A program made the translations under genes and the position numbers. A stretch of DNA of 64,000 nt from a candidate division KSB1 bacterium (GTDB taxonomy: Bacteria; Zhuqueibacterota; Zhuqueibacteria; Zhuqueibacterales; Zhuqueibacteraceae): contig JAPDQB010000030.1 of the NCBI GenBank assembly GCA_034506175.1, positions 1 through 64,000 of the forward strand. Reading direction: 5' to 3'. Below the pieces are notes generated by a model. It worked only from the letters and a program-made list of their open reading frames with translations, ran no database searches and was not told where the DNA came from. Positions 8,755 through 18,514 of the stretch are shown here, piece by piece; positions within the stretch are counted from its first letter, which is position 1; each line of letters begins with the position of its first letter.

Positions 8755-11007
8755 ATGGCAAAATGTCGTTACAGTTGGTTGAGCATGGCGTTGGGGATGA
8801 TCATGGCTTCTGCGATTCTGGCGCAACCACCGGCGCAAAATAACGCGTCGAAATCTAATGGGCTCGAATCGCAGTTCGATTCTCATCTCAACCGTGACAA
8901 CCTGCGCCATTGGATGAAGCGCATGGCGGCGCGGCCGCATCACGTCGGCTCGGCTTACGGCAAGGAAAACGCCGAATTTATGGCGGCGCAATTCAAATCG
9001 TGGGGTTACGACACGCAGATTGAAGAATTTTACGTTCTTTTTCCGACGCCGAAAACCCGTGTGTTGGAAATGATCGCGCCGGTGAAATTCAAGCCGACGC
9101 TCGCCGAGCCGGCGCTCAAAGAAGATGCCACCTCGAATCAAATCAGCGAACAACTTCCCGTTTACAATGCCTATTCAATCGACGGCGACGTGACCGGTGA
9201 ATTGGTTTACGTCAATTACGGTGTGCCGAAAGATTATGAAGAGCTGGAACAGCGCGGCGTTGAGGTGAAAGGCAAGATCGTCATCGCGCGTTACGGCGGC
9301 TCGTGGCGCGGCATCAAGCCGAAAGTCGCGGCGGAGCACGGCGCAATCGGCTGTCTCATTTATTCCGATCCGCGCGACGACGGTTATTTTCAAGGCGAGG
9401 TTTATCCAAAGGGCGCCTATCGCAATGAACGCGGCGCGCAACGCGGCTCCGTGGCCGACATGCCGCTCTATCCCGGCGATCCGCTGACGCCCGGCATTGG
9501 CGCAACAAAGGAGGCGAAACGTTTTTCAATTAAAGAGGCGCCAACACTCACGAAAATTCCAGTGATGCCGATTTCCTATGGCGACGCCAAGCCGTTGTTG
9601 GCCGCGCTTGGCGGTCCGGTGGCACCGGAGTCATGGCGCGGCGCCCTGCCCATCACGTATCATCTCGGGCCCGGCCCGGCGAAAGTTCGTCTCAAGCTCG
9701 AATTCAATTGGGACATCAAACCGCTTTACAACGTGATTGCAAAAATGCGCGGCAGTGAATATCCGGACGAATGGATCATTCGCGGCAACCATCACGATGC
9801 GTGGGTGAATGGCGCGGACGATCCGGTGAGCGGCATGGTGGCGACGATGGAAGAGGCGCGCGCCATTGGCGAGCTCGTTAAAACCGGCTGGAAACCGAAG
9901 CGAACGATTGTTTATTGCGCCTGGGATGCTGAGGAGCCGGGGTTGATCGGCTCGACGGAGTGGGCGGAAGCGCATGCCGATGAATTAAAAAGCAAGGCGG
10001 TGATTTACATCAATTCTGATTCGAATGGCCGCGGCTTTCTTTTTGCCGGAGGCTCGCACACCCTGGAGAAATTCGTCAATCAAGTGGCGCGCGACGTCGT
10101 CGATCCGCAAAAGAAAATCAGCGTTGCCGAGCGGGCGCGCGCGTTGCGAATTGTGCGTGGCAGTCCGGAAGATCGCAAGGAAGCGCGCGATCGCAGCGAT
10201 TTGCGCCTTTTCGCGCTCGGTTCGGGCTCTGATTACACACCGTTTTTGCAGCACCTCGGCATTGCCTCGCTGCATATCGGCTACGGCGGCGAGGATGGCG
10301 GCGGCTCGTATCATTCGATTTACGACTCGTTCGATCATTATACGCGTTTTGGCGATTCGAATTTTGAGTACGGCGTTGCGCTCGCCCAAACCGCCGGCCG
10401 CCTCGTGCTTCGCCTGGCTGATCAAGACGTGCTGCCGTTCGAGTTTATGAATTGCACGGAAACGATTGCCAAATACGCCAAAGAAGTGATGAAGCTGGCA
10501 GATGACATGCGCGAGGAAACCGAGGAGCTGAATCGCCGCCTCACAGATAAAACGCTGGAGGCCGTGGCCGACCCGAAAGAAACTTATGTCGCGCCGAAAC
10601 CCCAGGCGCCAGTTCCATATCTGAATTTTTCGCCCCTGCAAAACGCCGTGGCCAAAGCGCAGCAAAGCGCGCGGAGCTATGATCGCGCGATGAACGGCTT
10701 GATGGCAAACGGCAAAAGCCTGACGGCTGAAAAACAAAAAGCACTGAACACCATTTTGATGAATATCGAACGCGCCTTGACCAGCAGCGCCGGATTGCCG
10801 CGGCGGCCGTGGTTCACGCATCAAATTTATGCGCCGGGATTTTACACCGGCTACGGCGTGAAAACCCTGCCGGCCGTGCGCGAGGCGATTGAGCAGCGCA
10901 ACTGGGATGAAGCCGAGGCGCAAATCGTCGTGGTCGCGCAAACGCTGGAGCGCTTCGCCAACGAGATCGAGCGCGCGACGGCGGTGCTTTGGGAAGCGAC
11001 GCATTAA
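8755..11007 (+). CDS. M28 metallopeptidase with PA domain (glutamate carboxypeptidase II-like)
   Basis: A 750-residue exported aminopeptidase or carboxypeptidase-like enzyme. It has a Sec signal (residues 1-24, ending ...ASAILAQ), a PA domain (about 150-280, with GKIVIARYGGSWRG), the M28 di-zinc core (about 340-580) and a C-terminal helical domain like the transferrin-receptor dimerisation domain. Core ligands are visible: GNHHDAWVNGADDPVSG (His, bridging Asp), WDAEEPGLIGSTEW (catalytic Glu and Zn Glu), NSDSNGRGF (Asp) and YHSIYDSFDHY (last His). This order matches the PSMA/GCPII branch, which cleaves acidic peptides, but the substrate is not predictable. The ribosome site AAGGAGGAAGG is strong. 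Confidence 0.9.
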   Translation: MAKCRYSWLSMALGMIMASAILAQPPAQNNASKSNGLESQFDSHLNRDNLRHWMKRMAARPHHVGSAYGKENAEFMAAQFKSWGYDTQIEEFYVLFPTPKTRVLEMIAPVKFKPTLAEPALKEDATSNQISEQLPVYNAYSIDGDVTGELVYVNYGVPKDYEELEQRGVEVKGKIVIARYGGSWRGIKPKVAAEHGAIGCLIYSDPRDDGYFQGEVYPKGAYRNERGAQRGSVADMPLYPGDPLTPGIGATKEAKRFSIKEAPTLTKIPVMPISYGDAKPLLAALGGPVAPESWRGALPITYHLGPGPAKVRLKLEFNWDIKPLYNVIAKMRGSEYPDEWIIRGNHHDAWVNGADDPVSGMVATMEEARAIGELVKTGWKPKRTIVYCAWDAEEPGLIGSTEWAEAHADELKSKAVIYINSDSNGRGFLFAGGSHTLEKFVNQVARDVVDPQKKISVAERARALRIVRGSPEDRKEARDRSDLRLFALGSGSDYTPFLQHLGIASLHIGYGGEDGGGSYHSIYDSFDHYTRFGDSNFEYGVALAQTAGRLVLRLADQDVLPFEFMNCTETIAKYAKEVMKLADDMREETEELNRRLTDKTLEAVADPKETYVAPKPQAPVPYLNFSPLQNAVAKAQQSARSYDRAMNGLMANGKSLTAEKQKALNTILMNIERALTSSAGLPRRPWFTHQIYAPGFYTGYGVKTLPAVREAIEQRNWDEAEAQIVVVAQTLERFANEIERATAVLWEATH

Positions 11008-11028
11008 AGCGAATGGTCAAAAAAAGAA

Positions 11029-11062
11029 TTGGCCGAAGCCCGCGGGATGAGGCTTCGGCCAA
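11029..11062 (-). terminator. Rho-independent terminator of trxA
   Basis: A perfect 12-base-pair stem (TTGGCCGAAGCC with GGCTTCGGCCAA) around a 10-base loop is followed, on the minus strand, by ATTCTTTTTTT. It lies 51 bases beyond the thioredoxin stop and could also block read-through from the M28 gene. Confidence 0.8.
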
Positions 11063-11113
11063 AACTCTTATTGTGTCTTCGAGATATTTTTAAAAACTGG
11101 AACAACCTCGGGC

Positions 11114-11431
11114 TTACAGGTAGGCGTCCAATTTTTCTTTGAGAAATTGTTTTGATTTCACGCCAACCATCCGCTCCACAACTTGCCCGTCTTTGAAAAC
11201 GAGCAAGCTCGGAATGCTGCGAATGTCATACGCCCCGGCGGTATTGATGTTAGTGTCAACGTCGAGCTTCACGACTTTCGCGCGGCCTTCATATTCTTTC
11301 GCCAGTTCCGCCACGGCCGGCGCGATCATCTTGCACGGGCCGCACCATTCCGCCCAAAAATCCACCAACACAGGAATGTTGGACTTCAAGACTTCATCTG
11401 CAAAATTAGCGTCGGTGACTTCCAGAGCCAT
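11114..11431 (-). CDS. trxA: Thioredoxin
   Basis: A 105-residue cytoplasmic thioredoxin, the general dithiol reductant. It has the active site WAEWCGPCK (Cys30 and Cys33), the cis-Pro loop IRSIPSLLVFKDG, and the conserved VDFWA strand and Asp26 region. The start at 11431 follows AAAAAGGAGAAAACCG and matches normal thioredoxin length; an upstream extension to 11497 is not needed. A terminator follows, so it is a single-gene unit. Confidence 0.95.
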   Translation of the reverse strand: MALEVTDANFADEVLKSNIPVLVDFWAEWCGPCKMIAPAVAELAKEYEGRAKVVKLDVDTNINTAGAYDIRSIPSLLVFKDGQVVERMVGVKSKQFLKEKLDAYL

Positions 11432-11530
11432 CGGTTTTCTCCTTTTTAGTTTAGTAGCATTCTTAAAGTAGCGAGCTTTAGAGAAAAATTCAAGCAATTT
11501 TTCGCGCTCGGGGTGTCTTGGTGTTTTCGT

Positions 11531-12400
11531 TCATTGTGTTCTTGTTTTTAAAGCCAGCGCCACGCCAAAGCTGCGCCCGCCGGCGGTGTTTCTGCCACTG
11601 ATAATATTTTCATAAATAAACGCAACCTCCACGCCTTTTTGCGCATGCAAAATCAACTGCGCGTGGGCTTTGAGGTAATCCTCGACTCGATTCAACGACG
11701 TTTGGCTTTCTGTTTTAATTGCGGAGGCCCTGGCCCCGGAAAGCGCGCGCACGCCGTAAATTTGTCCGATCACCAAGCCGAGCTTCCCAAGCCCGAGGCC
11801 GGCTTCCAACGCAAAAGGAATTTCATCAACTGGTTGGCCGCTGCGGGCGCGATAGCCGGCGTCCAAATTGTAATAAACCGCGCCGCGAAGAATGGAGTGC
11901 CCGATCAGCGCGCGCAGCTCGAAATCATTCTGCCCGTCGCCGAGCGGCGGCGCGAGATTCAGCGCCGTCGTGTCGGTTTGATAGCCGCTGTTGAGCTTGA
12001 AACCCGCTTGCAGCGAGGTCACTGCGTTTTGATCGGAGAGCAAATAACGCAGGCCGAGATAAACATCGCCCCAGCCGCTTGTCTTTTTATCGAGACGCTC
12101 GCCGTTTACGGTTGCATCCGAGTGAAATCGCAGGCGCTTGTAAGGAACCGAACCGACAAACGTCACGAGGTCGCTGATACCGTATTCGAGATAAGCATAC
12201 ACGCTGAGGTCGGCAAAATGCCCGTTGCTGGCAAAGTCGTTTTGTTTCCCTTCTTGATTAAAAAGCGCGCGTGAGCTGAATGAAAACCCGCTGAGGCGAA
12301 AATAATAATGATCTTTGTGTTGCGTCCAGGCGCCGGCAAAAAGACACTCGGCGCTGAATAACAAGATCAGTAAAAATTTAACATTCATTTCGTTTTTCAT
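11531..12400 (-). CDS. Outer-membrane beta-barrel-like protein, unknown function
   Basis: A 289-residue exported protein with a Sec signal (MKNEMNVKFLLILLFSAECLFAGA). It has alternating amphipathic strands of 10-15 residues, such as HYYFRLSGFSFSSR, VTFVGSVPYKRLRF, VTSLQAGFKLNSGY and VEVAFIYENIISG, and ends in an aromatic-poor final strand. This pattern fits the transporter-type barrels found as DUF-like outer-membrane proteins in FCB bacteria. It lies just beyond the terminator of the 7-haem cytochrome gene, so it is probably transcribed separately. Start 12400 or 12388 (both ATG) cannot be separated. Confidence 0.6.
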   Translation of the reverse strand: MKNEMNVKFLLILLFSAECLFAGAWTQHKDHYYFRLSGFSFSSRALFNQEGKQNDFASNGHFADLSVYAYLEYGISDLVTFVGSVPYKRLRFHSDATVNGERLDKKTSGWGDVYLGLRYLLSDQNAVTSLQAGFKLNSGYQTDTTALNLAPPLGDGQNDFELRALIGHSILRGAVYYNLDAGYRARSGQPVDEIPFALEAGLGLGKLGLVIGQIYGVRALSGARASAIKTESQTSLNRVEDYLKAHAQLILHAQKGVEVAFIYENIISGRNTAGGRSFGVALALKTRTQ

Positions 12401-12410
12401 CAAATAAAAA

Positions 12411-12458
12411 TCCCGCTGAAATGATAACAAAAATTTTCGTCGCTCCATTTCAGCGGGA
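12411..12458 (-). terminator. Terminator between the 7-haem cytochrome and the barrel gene
   Basis: Arms 12446-12458 and 12411-12423 (CATTTCAGCGGGA and its complement) pair perfectly over 13 bases around a 22-base loop. On the minus strand they are followed by TTTTTATTTG. It lies about 90 bases after the cytochrome stop and ends only 10 bases before the next start codon, so it could also act as an attenuator. Confidence 0.6.
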
Positions 12459-12547
12459 AATCGTTTTTCTGAAAAATTTTGATGGCTGCATGCAAGTGAG
12501 AAACTAACGTGATGCATTTTTCGAATGCTGGTCCAGCCGTGCCAACT

Positions 12548-14065
12548 TTAAATGCCTGCCGCAAGGCCATGACATTCGTGGCAACTCATGTCCTTCCAGG
12601 CCTCGCCGATATCGACGGGATGTTTGAATTCCAGCCCGCGCAAATTCGTTTCGTCGACGGTTACACCGTCGCCCTGTTCGATAATCAGGTGACAGGCGTT
12701 GCAGTCGTGCGTGATCGTTTTGCCGTCGGCGCTTTGATGCTTGCCGTCGTGGCAGCGATAGCAGCCGGCGCTGAGATAGTGGCCGATGTGATCCGGATAA
12801 GTGCGCCAGCTCGCTTTCATTTCCGGAAAGTTGTTTTTGACATAAATGTCCTGCACGCGCTTGACCGCCTCGTCAATTTGCGTCTTTTTTGTTGCCGCCA
12901 ACTCCGGATAATTGCTCGCGTAAAAAGTATTAATGGTCGAGTCGATCGCCGCCAGCGCCGCTTCTTTCGTTTCGTATTCCGGCGTCAACGCTTCAACCGC
13001 CGTGGCTTTGATCGACGGCAGCGACGCATCGATCCATCCATAATTAATCGCCCGATTTAAAGCGATGTTGGGTGACCTGAAAATATGTGTCGGGCGGTTG
13101 TGGCAGTCAATGCAGTCCATCACGCGCAGCTTGCTCTCATCAATCGCCGCGCCGTCCGCCAAACTCGGATCGGAAGTGTAAACCGTCACTTCGCCTTGGG
13201 CATTGGTCGAGCGCACCCAGGGAATCACTTCGCGCGATTCGTCTGCCGGCAGGTATTCAATCTTGTTGGCAATGTTCATGTGCCAGTGGATGCCCGAGGT
13301 GTGACCGAGCTCGGGGCTGCCGCCGCCGATTTTGATCAAAATATTATAAATCCAGCGCGTATTCGCTTCGTCTTTCATGTAATGCACGCGCTCGCTTTGC
13401 TTGGATCCATAGAAAGCCTGGGGCCAATGACATTGCTCGCAAGTTTCGCGCGCCGGACGCAGGTTGGTGATCGGCGTGGGAATCGGCCGTGGATATTTGT
13501 TGAACGCAACCGAGTAGACTTGATACAATCCGGAAAGTTTTGATTGCACGTACCAACCGGCGCCCGGCCCAACGTGGCAACCGGCGCAGGTGACGCGTGC
13601 GTGCGGCGAGCTTTGATAAGCGGTGTATTCCGGCTCCATCACCGTGTGGCAAATTTTGCCGCAGAACGTCGTCGATTCGGTGAACTCATAAGCCTGATAA
13701 CTGCCGACGCCGGTAAACAGCAAGAATATGCTGAGCACCGATACAGAGAGCACAAACATCCGGCGATGATGCGGAATGTTGAGATCGACGCGCGGCAAGC
13801 TGGGCAGCGCATGAAACTTCGCGCGCCGGCGATGCTCGCGCCACATGCCGATCGGCACCAGCAGCAATCCGAAAATCAAAATGGCGGGAAAAACCAGATA
13901 GTTAATGATGCCCAAATACGGGGTGGAGGTTTTAGTGAAAACGTCGACGAGGAAGAGAAAGATGATGGCGACAAAACTCAGTCCGGCAATGGCCGCGCCA
14001 ACGATGCTGATGAGGTTATAAAACGAGCTGGGAAGCTTGCGCGTCGTGACAGTGGAATTTTCCAT
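12548..14065 (-). CDS. NapC/NirT-type membrane-anchored heptahaem cytochrome c
   Basis: A 505-residue protein likely to take electrons from menaquinol and pass them to periplasmic partners. Two hydrophobic helices lie near the N terminus (about 18-40 and 50-70) and a third (about 105-125) directly precedes the haem domain. Seven haem sites are visible: CGKICH (CX3CH, the NapC/NrfH-like first site, followed by TVMEPEYTAYQSSPHA), CAGCH, CEQCH, CIDCH, CYRCH, CNACH and CHECH. The HVGPGAGWYVQSKLSG block is typical of this family, which is common in metal- and nitrogen-oxide-respiring bacteria. The partner reductase is not adjacent. A terminator follows. Confidence 0.88.
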   Translation of the reverse strand: MENSTVTTRKLPSSFYNLISIVGAAIAGLSFVAIIFLFLVDVFTKTSTPYLGIINYLVFPAILIFGLLLVPIGMWREHRRRAKFHALPSLPRVDLNIPHHRRMFVLSVSVLSIFLLFTGVGSYQAYEFTESTTFCGKICHTVMEPEYTAYQSSPHARVTCAGCHVGPGAGWYVQSKLSGLYQVYSVAFNKYPRPIPTPITNLRPARETCEQCHWPQAFYGSKQSERVHYMKDEANTRWIYNILIKIGGGSPELGHTSGIHWHMNIANKIEYLPADESREVIPWVRSTNAQGEVTVYTSDPSLADGAAIDESKLRVMDCIDCHNRPTHIFRSPNIALNRAINYGWIDASLPSIKATAVEALTPEYETKEAALAAIDSTINTFYASNYPELAATKKTQIDEAVKRVQDIYVKNNFPEMKASWRTYPDHIGHYLSAGCYRCHDGKHQSADGKTITHDCNACHLIIEQGDGVTVDETNLRGLEFKHPVDIGEAWKDMSCHECHGLAAGI

Positions 14066-14159
14066 TTAATCCTGCCTCCGATCAGTTGTTCAAGTTCGCA
14101 AAACTTTTTCAAGTCAAACAGGGATAGTATAAATCGAAAATGGGAAAATTGCAACTCAA

Positions 14160-14229
14160 AAGTTTTGTCGTAAACCCGTTAGGGTTGGGTGTTAAGAACT
14201 GAGGCGCTTAAAGGCGCTACTACGAAACT
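14160..14229. repeat. Palindromic repeat, family B (copy 1)
   Basis: Outer arms AGTTTTGTCGTA and TACTACGAAACTA enclose GC-rich inner stems (GAGGCGCTTAAAGGCGC). The right arm overlaps the end of the DUF2339 gene and supplies its TAG stop codon (14220-14222). Other copies of the family lie at 29971, 31428, 54241, 55009, 57271, 57401 and 60488. Confidence 0.65.
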
Positions 14230-15872
14230 ATCTTCCGTGAGCGTGCATACAGCAGCGAGATCACCAGCAACACCACGCCGAGCGCCAGAAACGAGAGAAT
14301 GCGATACCCTGCTTCGAGTTGCGCCATGTCAACCACGAACACATAAATCACCGCCAAAAAGATCGTCAGAATCGCCATCCAGCGATACTTTTTGTTTTTC
14401 AAAATCAGGCTCATGACAAAATAAAACACTGCGGCGGCGAGCCACGAGAGGCTCACGTAATTTCGCGGCACGGCATGATACAAGCCATACGGAATAATCA
14501 CAAACGCCGAAGCGAGATAAGCGTTGCGCATCAGCTCGGTTTTCAGCGCGAGGCGCTCGGTTTTCCAATTCAACAGCCGCGCGCTTAGCAAGGCGACAAT
14601 GGCGTAGCTGACATTCACACCGCCGGTCGAAGGCGCCAAAATCAAATAGGCCAGAAAAATGCCCAGATAGATCAGCGTGTTGGCCACGACGACAATTTTT
14701 GAGCGAAACCATATCGCTGTTGAAATCACCAGCAAGCTTTGCCATCCCAGCCAAATGAAATATTGCGGGGTTTCGAAACGCGCCAAAATGGCGGCACTGA
14801 GCGCCAGGTATCCGAAGCAGGCGTAGAACGAAGTTGCAAACCGGCTGTGGCGCAACACCCAACCCAAGATCGCCGCAGCGAGGAAGAAAGCTGAAATGAA
14901 AAAGTTCAGCCCGGCGCGTTCAGTCGAAAAGAATGTGATCATCACCAGAAACGCCATGCTGTAAAATCCCGCCCCGTTCAACAACGCCAGCAGGAATTTC
15001 GTCACATCCGAATAGGACTCTTCCTCGCGCCAAAGATTGGGCAGCGCAAAGATGGCGGCATAAATGAAAAGATAAACAAGATTGTTCTGATGCTCGGCAA
15101 CGGCTTGCAGCGGATGCCCGAGAATGGGATTGCCCAACAGCCACAGCAAATGCGTTAGGTAGGCCAAGACGACGCTGAGCAGAACGACGGCTTGAAAACG
15201 ATATTTCAGCAAAAAGTAGACTGCCGCTGCTGAAATAACCGCGACCATTGGCAGGGTGAAATGTGCCGTATCTCCCATGAGTGCCGTCGTATAACCGAGA
15301 AAAACGGCAATGCCCGTTAACAATTCACTCTTTCGCCGTGCGGCAAAATAAAAGTGAACACCAACGACGGCGATCAATGCAATTAAAGCCGCAGTCTTGT
15401 TGGCAATTACCGGATGGTCGGTGAAAAAGTGCAAGCGCAGCGTGGCGTAATAAAGCAAAATCAATCCGCCGCCAAAGAGAATGCGCGAGAGATATGGATA
15501 AGTCGTGCGCCAAACCCGTGAGAAAAAGAACAACCCGGCTACTGCCGAATAGCCGATCAAGCTGTGCAACAACGGCGGCAAAATCGCAATCGGATAAGCA
15601 ATGAAAAACGCCGTGCCCACGAGCAGCGCCACGATGCCGACTCGCGCCAGCCAGAACTCGCCGATTCTGCGTTCCAGCGCCGCTTCTTTTTCTTCTTCGG
15701 ATTCAATACCTGGTGCCGCCAGGTCAGGATGAAGCGCACGTGTGGCCTCAGCTTCGGGAAGCGGACCGAGCTGCAGATACGTCTCGATCCGCGCGAGGCG
15801 CGCTTCGAGACGGCGCAAGGTTTCCCCCAGTTCTTCAGGAATTGCGGAATGAACCTCGTTGGGTTGGTTCAT
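14220..15872 (-). CDS. DUF2339 polytopic membrane protein
   Basis: About 550 residues. The N-terminal part (1-75) is charged and coiled-coil-like (ELGETLRRLEARLARIETYL). It is followed by a short ERRIGEFWLARVGIVALLVG motif characteristic of DUF2339 and then roughly 14 or more closely spaced transmembrane helices to the end. The function is unknown; related proteins are very large inner-membrane proteins sometimes linked to cell-envelope genes. I prefer the ATG at 15872 (MNQPNEVHSAI), since the longer frame to 15935 has no recognisable ribosome site. The stop codon is donated by a family B repeat. Confidence 0.75.
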   Translation of the reverse strand: MNQPNEVHSAIPEELGETLRRLEARLARIETYLQLGPLPEAEATRALHPDLAAPGIESEEEKEAALERRIGEFWLARVGIVALLVGTAFFIAYPIAILPPLLHSLIGYSAVAGLFFFSRVWRTTYPYLSRILFGGGLILLYYATLRLHFFTDHPVIANKTAALIALIAVVGVHFYFAARRKSELLTGIAVFLGYTTALMGDTAHFTLPMVAVISAAAVYFLLKYRFQAVVLLSVVLAYLTHLLWLLGNPILGHPLQAVAEHQNNLVYLFIYAAIFALPNLWREEESYSDVTKFLLALLNGAGFYSMAFLVMITFFSTERAGLNFFISAFFLAAAILGWVLRHSRFATSFYACFGYLALSAAILARFETPQYFIWLGWQSLLVISTAIWFRSKIVVVANTLIYLGIFLAYLILAPSTGGVNVSYAIVALLSARLLNWKTERLALKTELMRNAYLASAFVIIPYGLYHAVPRNYVSLSWLAAAVFYFVMSLILKNKKYRWMAILTIFLAVIYVFVVDMAQLEAGYRILSFLALGVVLLVISLLYARSRKIVS

Positions 15873-16031
15873 GAAGCACATCCAGAATAAACTTGTTCGC
15901 GTCTGATCCGGTGGGAAACTTTTTGGTTGACTCAAGTACCGCTTTGAGCGCCTCTTCTAAAAATGGCCGCAATTGGTCGCAAAATGGTCACAGAAGTGAG
16001 CATTTCTGCATTCACGTGGTTTTTTTGAGCC

Positions 16032-16062
16032 AATTTTAAATTGAAATTTTCAATTTAAAATT
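16032..16062. repeat. AT-rich perfect hairpin (AT family, copy 1)
   Basis: AATTTTAAATTGAAA and its exact complement (15-base-pair arms) form a hairpin that directly touches the stop codon of the 9-haem cytochrome gene (16063-16065). Near-identical hairpins lie at 25264 and 39250. It has no T-run after it, so it is not a standard terminator. Confidence 0.65.
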
Positions 16063-17400
16063 TTATTTCCACTCTTGATCCCTTCTCCGGATCTTCATGT
16101 ACAGCGCCGCGGCCACGGCGAAAATAATCACCATCGACACCGCCAGGCCTTTGCGGCGGAACTGCAGCTCGGCGAGGGCAGCGCGGCCGAATTCGACGGC
16201 TTGGTCGGCCAATCCGATTCCGGTTTGCGCGCGCTCGCGCAAAATGTCGGCGCGATAATTGTGAATCTGCGTGCGCGCTTTGATCAGCTCGTCGTCCGCG
16301 GCAGAAATAATAAATTTGGCTTCGCTGACTTCCATGCCGGCGCGCTCGGCGCGGCTCACCAGGCTGTCGGCGGTGTGAATTTTGGATTTCATCTCGTTGA
16401 GAATGGCGAACATTTCCGTGCCATTTTTCCAGCCTTCGCTGTCCGGCTCGTGGCAATTGGCGCAGACAAATTCGTTACTGTTGGGATCGAGCCGTGCGTC
16501 GGTGGGCTTGGTAATTTTGTGATTGCCGTGGCAGGCCTCGCACTGCGCCAATCCCATTTCCTCATAAGGCTTCGCATGCGGGCTTTTGGCAAACAAATCC
16601 GCATTGTTGAGATGGCAGCGGCCGCACACGTGCGAAATCGATTTGACTTCCGGCGGAATGGCGCCGTGATTGCCGTGACAGTCGTTGCATGCCGGCGCGG
16701 CAATATCGCGCTTGCGCAACAAGGCCTCGCCATGCACGCTGGCTTCGTAATCCGCAACCTGATCGGTGCCAATCGAATATCCGGCCATGAAATCAGCATT
16801 GGCGTGGCAGCGTCCACAAGTTGCCGGAACATTCAACGGATACACCGACGAGCGCGAATCATTAGCGGCTAAGATTCCGTGATTGCCATGACAATCAGTG
16901 CACACTGCAACTTTCTCGTCACCCTGTTGAAAAAGCCGTTGGCCGTGTTGACTGGTGCGATACGTCGCAAGCTGATCCGTCGGCAAAGCGGGATTGTATT
17001 TTTTGATCATGGCTGGATCGCTGTGGCATTTACCGCAAAGCGCCGGAATGTTTTTGCGCGAAGGTTTGCCGATGAAGCCCGCGGCGCGGCTTTTGGCCGC
17101 GTCGGGATCTTCGGCCACTTGGGGACTGGGATTGCCGCCATGACAGCTCTCGCAGCCCAACCCAGTATGCGCATGCACATCGTTTTTCCACGCCGTCACC
17201 GGCGCCAGCAGCTCGCCATCCAGCAGCTTGTGGCAGGCGATGCAACTGCTCTCCGATGGGGTTTGGGCGCTCGCGATAAGCGAAACACCAAAGAACAAAA
17301 AGCAAAAAGTCAATCCTGCGAGATAAACCAGATTCACCAAACCATCCGGACGATTCGGCAAATCCGAATACCAATTTTTAAAATGTCTGTGGGATAACAT
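16063..17400 (-). CDS. Nonahaem cytochrome c, membrane-anchored
   Basis: A 445-residue protein with an N-terminal hydrophobic segment (about 24-44), nine CX2CH haem sites (CIACH, CESCH, CGKCH, CTDCH, CGRCH, CNDCH, CGRCH, CEACH, CANCH), a helical region with no haem (about 330-415) and a C-terminal membrane helix ([18 protein letters not shown]). The CHGNHG pairs resemble the octahaem/doubled-CxxCH families. It is co-transcribed with cytochrome b and overlaps it by 23 bases, and so takes the place that cytochrome c1 holds in ordinary bc1 complexes. It would probably receive electrons from the Rieske protein and pass them to an unknown periplasmic oxidase or reductase. Confidence 0.85.
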   Translation of the reverse strand: MLSHRHFKNWYSDLPNRPDGLVNLVYLAGLTFCFLFFGVSLIASAQTPSESSCIACHKLLDGELLAPVTAWKNDVHAHTGLGCESCHGGNPSPQVAEDPDAAKSRAAGFIGKPSRKNIPALCGKCHSDPAMIKKYNPALPTDQLATYRTSQHGQRLFQQGDEKVAVCTDCHGNHGILAANDSRSSVYPLNVPATCGRCHANADFMAGYSIGTDQVADYEASVHGEALLRKRDIAAPACNDCHGNHGAIPPEVKSISHVCGRCHLNNADLFAKSPHAKPYEEMGLAQCEACHGNHKITKPTDARLDPNSNEFVCANCHEPDSEGWKNGTEMFAILNEMKSKIHTADSLVSRAERAGMEVSEAKFIISAADDELIKARTQIHNYRADILRERAQTGIGLADQAVEFGRAALAELQFRRKGLAVSMVIIFAVAAALYMKIRRRDQEWK

Positions 17401-18484
17401 AAGCGATCAGGCTCATGACAATGATGAAAGCGATTGCGGCCCATCCGAATGCCGTGAACCAGCGCGACGAACGGCGTTCTTCGGGGCGGCGGTCTATGAA
17501 AGGAATGAGCAGCCAAAACAATCCGACAAGTCCAAATGCCAAAATGCCCAATACTTCGCCATCCATAAAAAGAATTTTGGCGGGAATGTATTTCAGGGTT
17601 TGAAACATGAAGAGAAAATACCATTCCGGTTTGATGCCTGGCGGCGCCGGCGCAAAGGGATCGGCCTTCTCGCCCAGCTCCCAGGGAAAAAGCGCGGCCA
17701 GGGCGATGAGCACGCCGAGCGCCACCAGCCAGCCGAGCAAGTCACGCAGCAAAAAATAAGGGAAGAACGGCATCGGTTTGTTCCTGGCCGAAATTTCGAT
17801 TTGACTGGGCGGCACGCTCATGCCTTGCACTTGCACGAGCAGCAGATGCAAAACCAATAACGCCGTCACGAGCATCGGCAGCACGGCGACATGAATGCCG
17901 AAGAAGCGTGTCAGGGTGGCGCCGGTCACCTCCTCCCCGCCGCGAAGGAAAACCAGAAGATCGTGTCCGATAAACGGGATCACGGAAACAATTTCGGTGC
18001 CGACTTTTGTCGCAAAATAGGCGAGGGTGTTCCACGGCAGAAGATAGCCGCTGAAGCCGAAGCCCAACGTCAGAAAAAAAAGCAACACGCCGGAAACCCA
18101 GGTGATCTCGCGCGGCTTACGGTAGGCTTTCATCAAGAAGACGCTGAACATGTGAATCATCGCCGCGGCCACCATCAAATTGGCCGACCAACTGTGAATC
18201 GAGCGGATCAGCCAGCCGAACTGCACTTTGGTCATGATGAATTGCACACTCTCGAACGCAGCCTCGGCAGTCGGGCGATAGTAAAGCAAAAGCAAAATGC
18301 CGGTGCCGACTTGAATGATGAAAAAGAACAGCGTCATGCCGCCGAGATAGTACCAAATGGAGTGGCGGTGCATCGGCACGTTTTTCTTTTTGAAAAAATA
18401 GGCGACGGCGTCGAGCGGAAAACGTTCGCGCCAGAAACCGGCTTTTTCAGCATGAGAATTCGTGATATTGTCTTCCTGGCTCAT
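17378..18484 (-). CDS. Cytochrome b of a bc-type quinol complex (PEWY type)
   Basis: A 368-residue one-piece cytochrome b (N- and C-terminal halves fused) with about eight membrane helices. The two bis-His haem b sites are in helices II and IV ([32 protein letters not shown]...LLVLHLLLV). The quinol-site motif is a canonical PEWY ([15 protein letters not shown]). It oxidises quinol and, with the Rieske protein encoded 30 bases upstream, splits electrons to the 9-haem cytochrome encoded downstream (overlapping). Menaquinol is the probable donor, which is inference from the lineage. Confidence 0.9.
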   Translation of the reverse strand: MSQEDNITNSHAEKAGFWRERFPLDAVAYFFKKKNVPMHRHSIWYYLGGMTLFFFIIQVGTGILLLLYYRPTAEAAFESVQFIMTKVQFGWLIRSIHSWSANLMVAAAMIHMFSVFLMKAYRKPREITWVSGVLLFFLTLGFGFSGYLLPWNTLAYFATKVGTEIVSVIPFIGHDLLVFLRGGEEVTGATLTRFFGIHVAVLPMLVTALLVLHLLLVQVQGMSVPPSQIEISARNKPMPFFPYFLLRDLLGWLVALGVLIALAALFPWELGEKADPFAPAPPGIKPEWYFLFMFQTLKYIPAKILFMDGEVLGILAFGLVGLFWLLIPFIDRRPEERRSSRWFTAFGWAAIAFIIVMSLIAYVIPQTF

Positions 18485-18514
18485 GATCTTTTATCTTTTT
18501 TATCATTTTTGCTT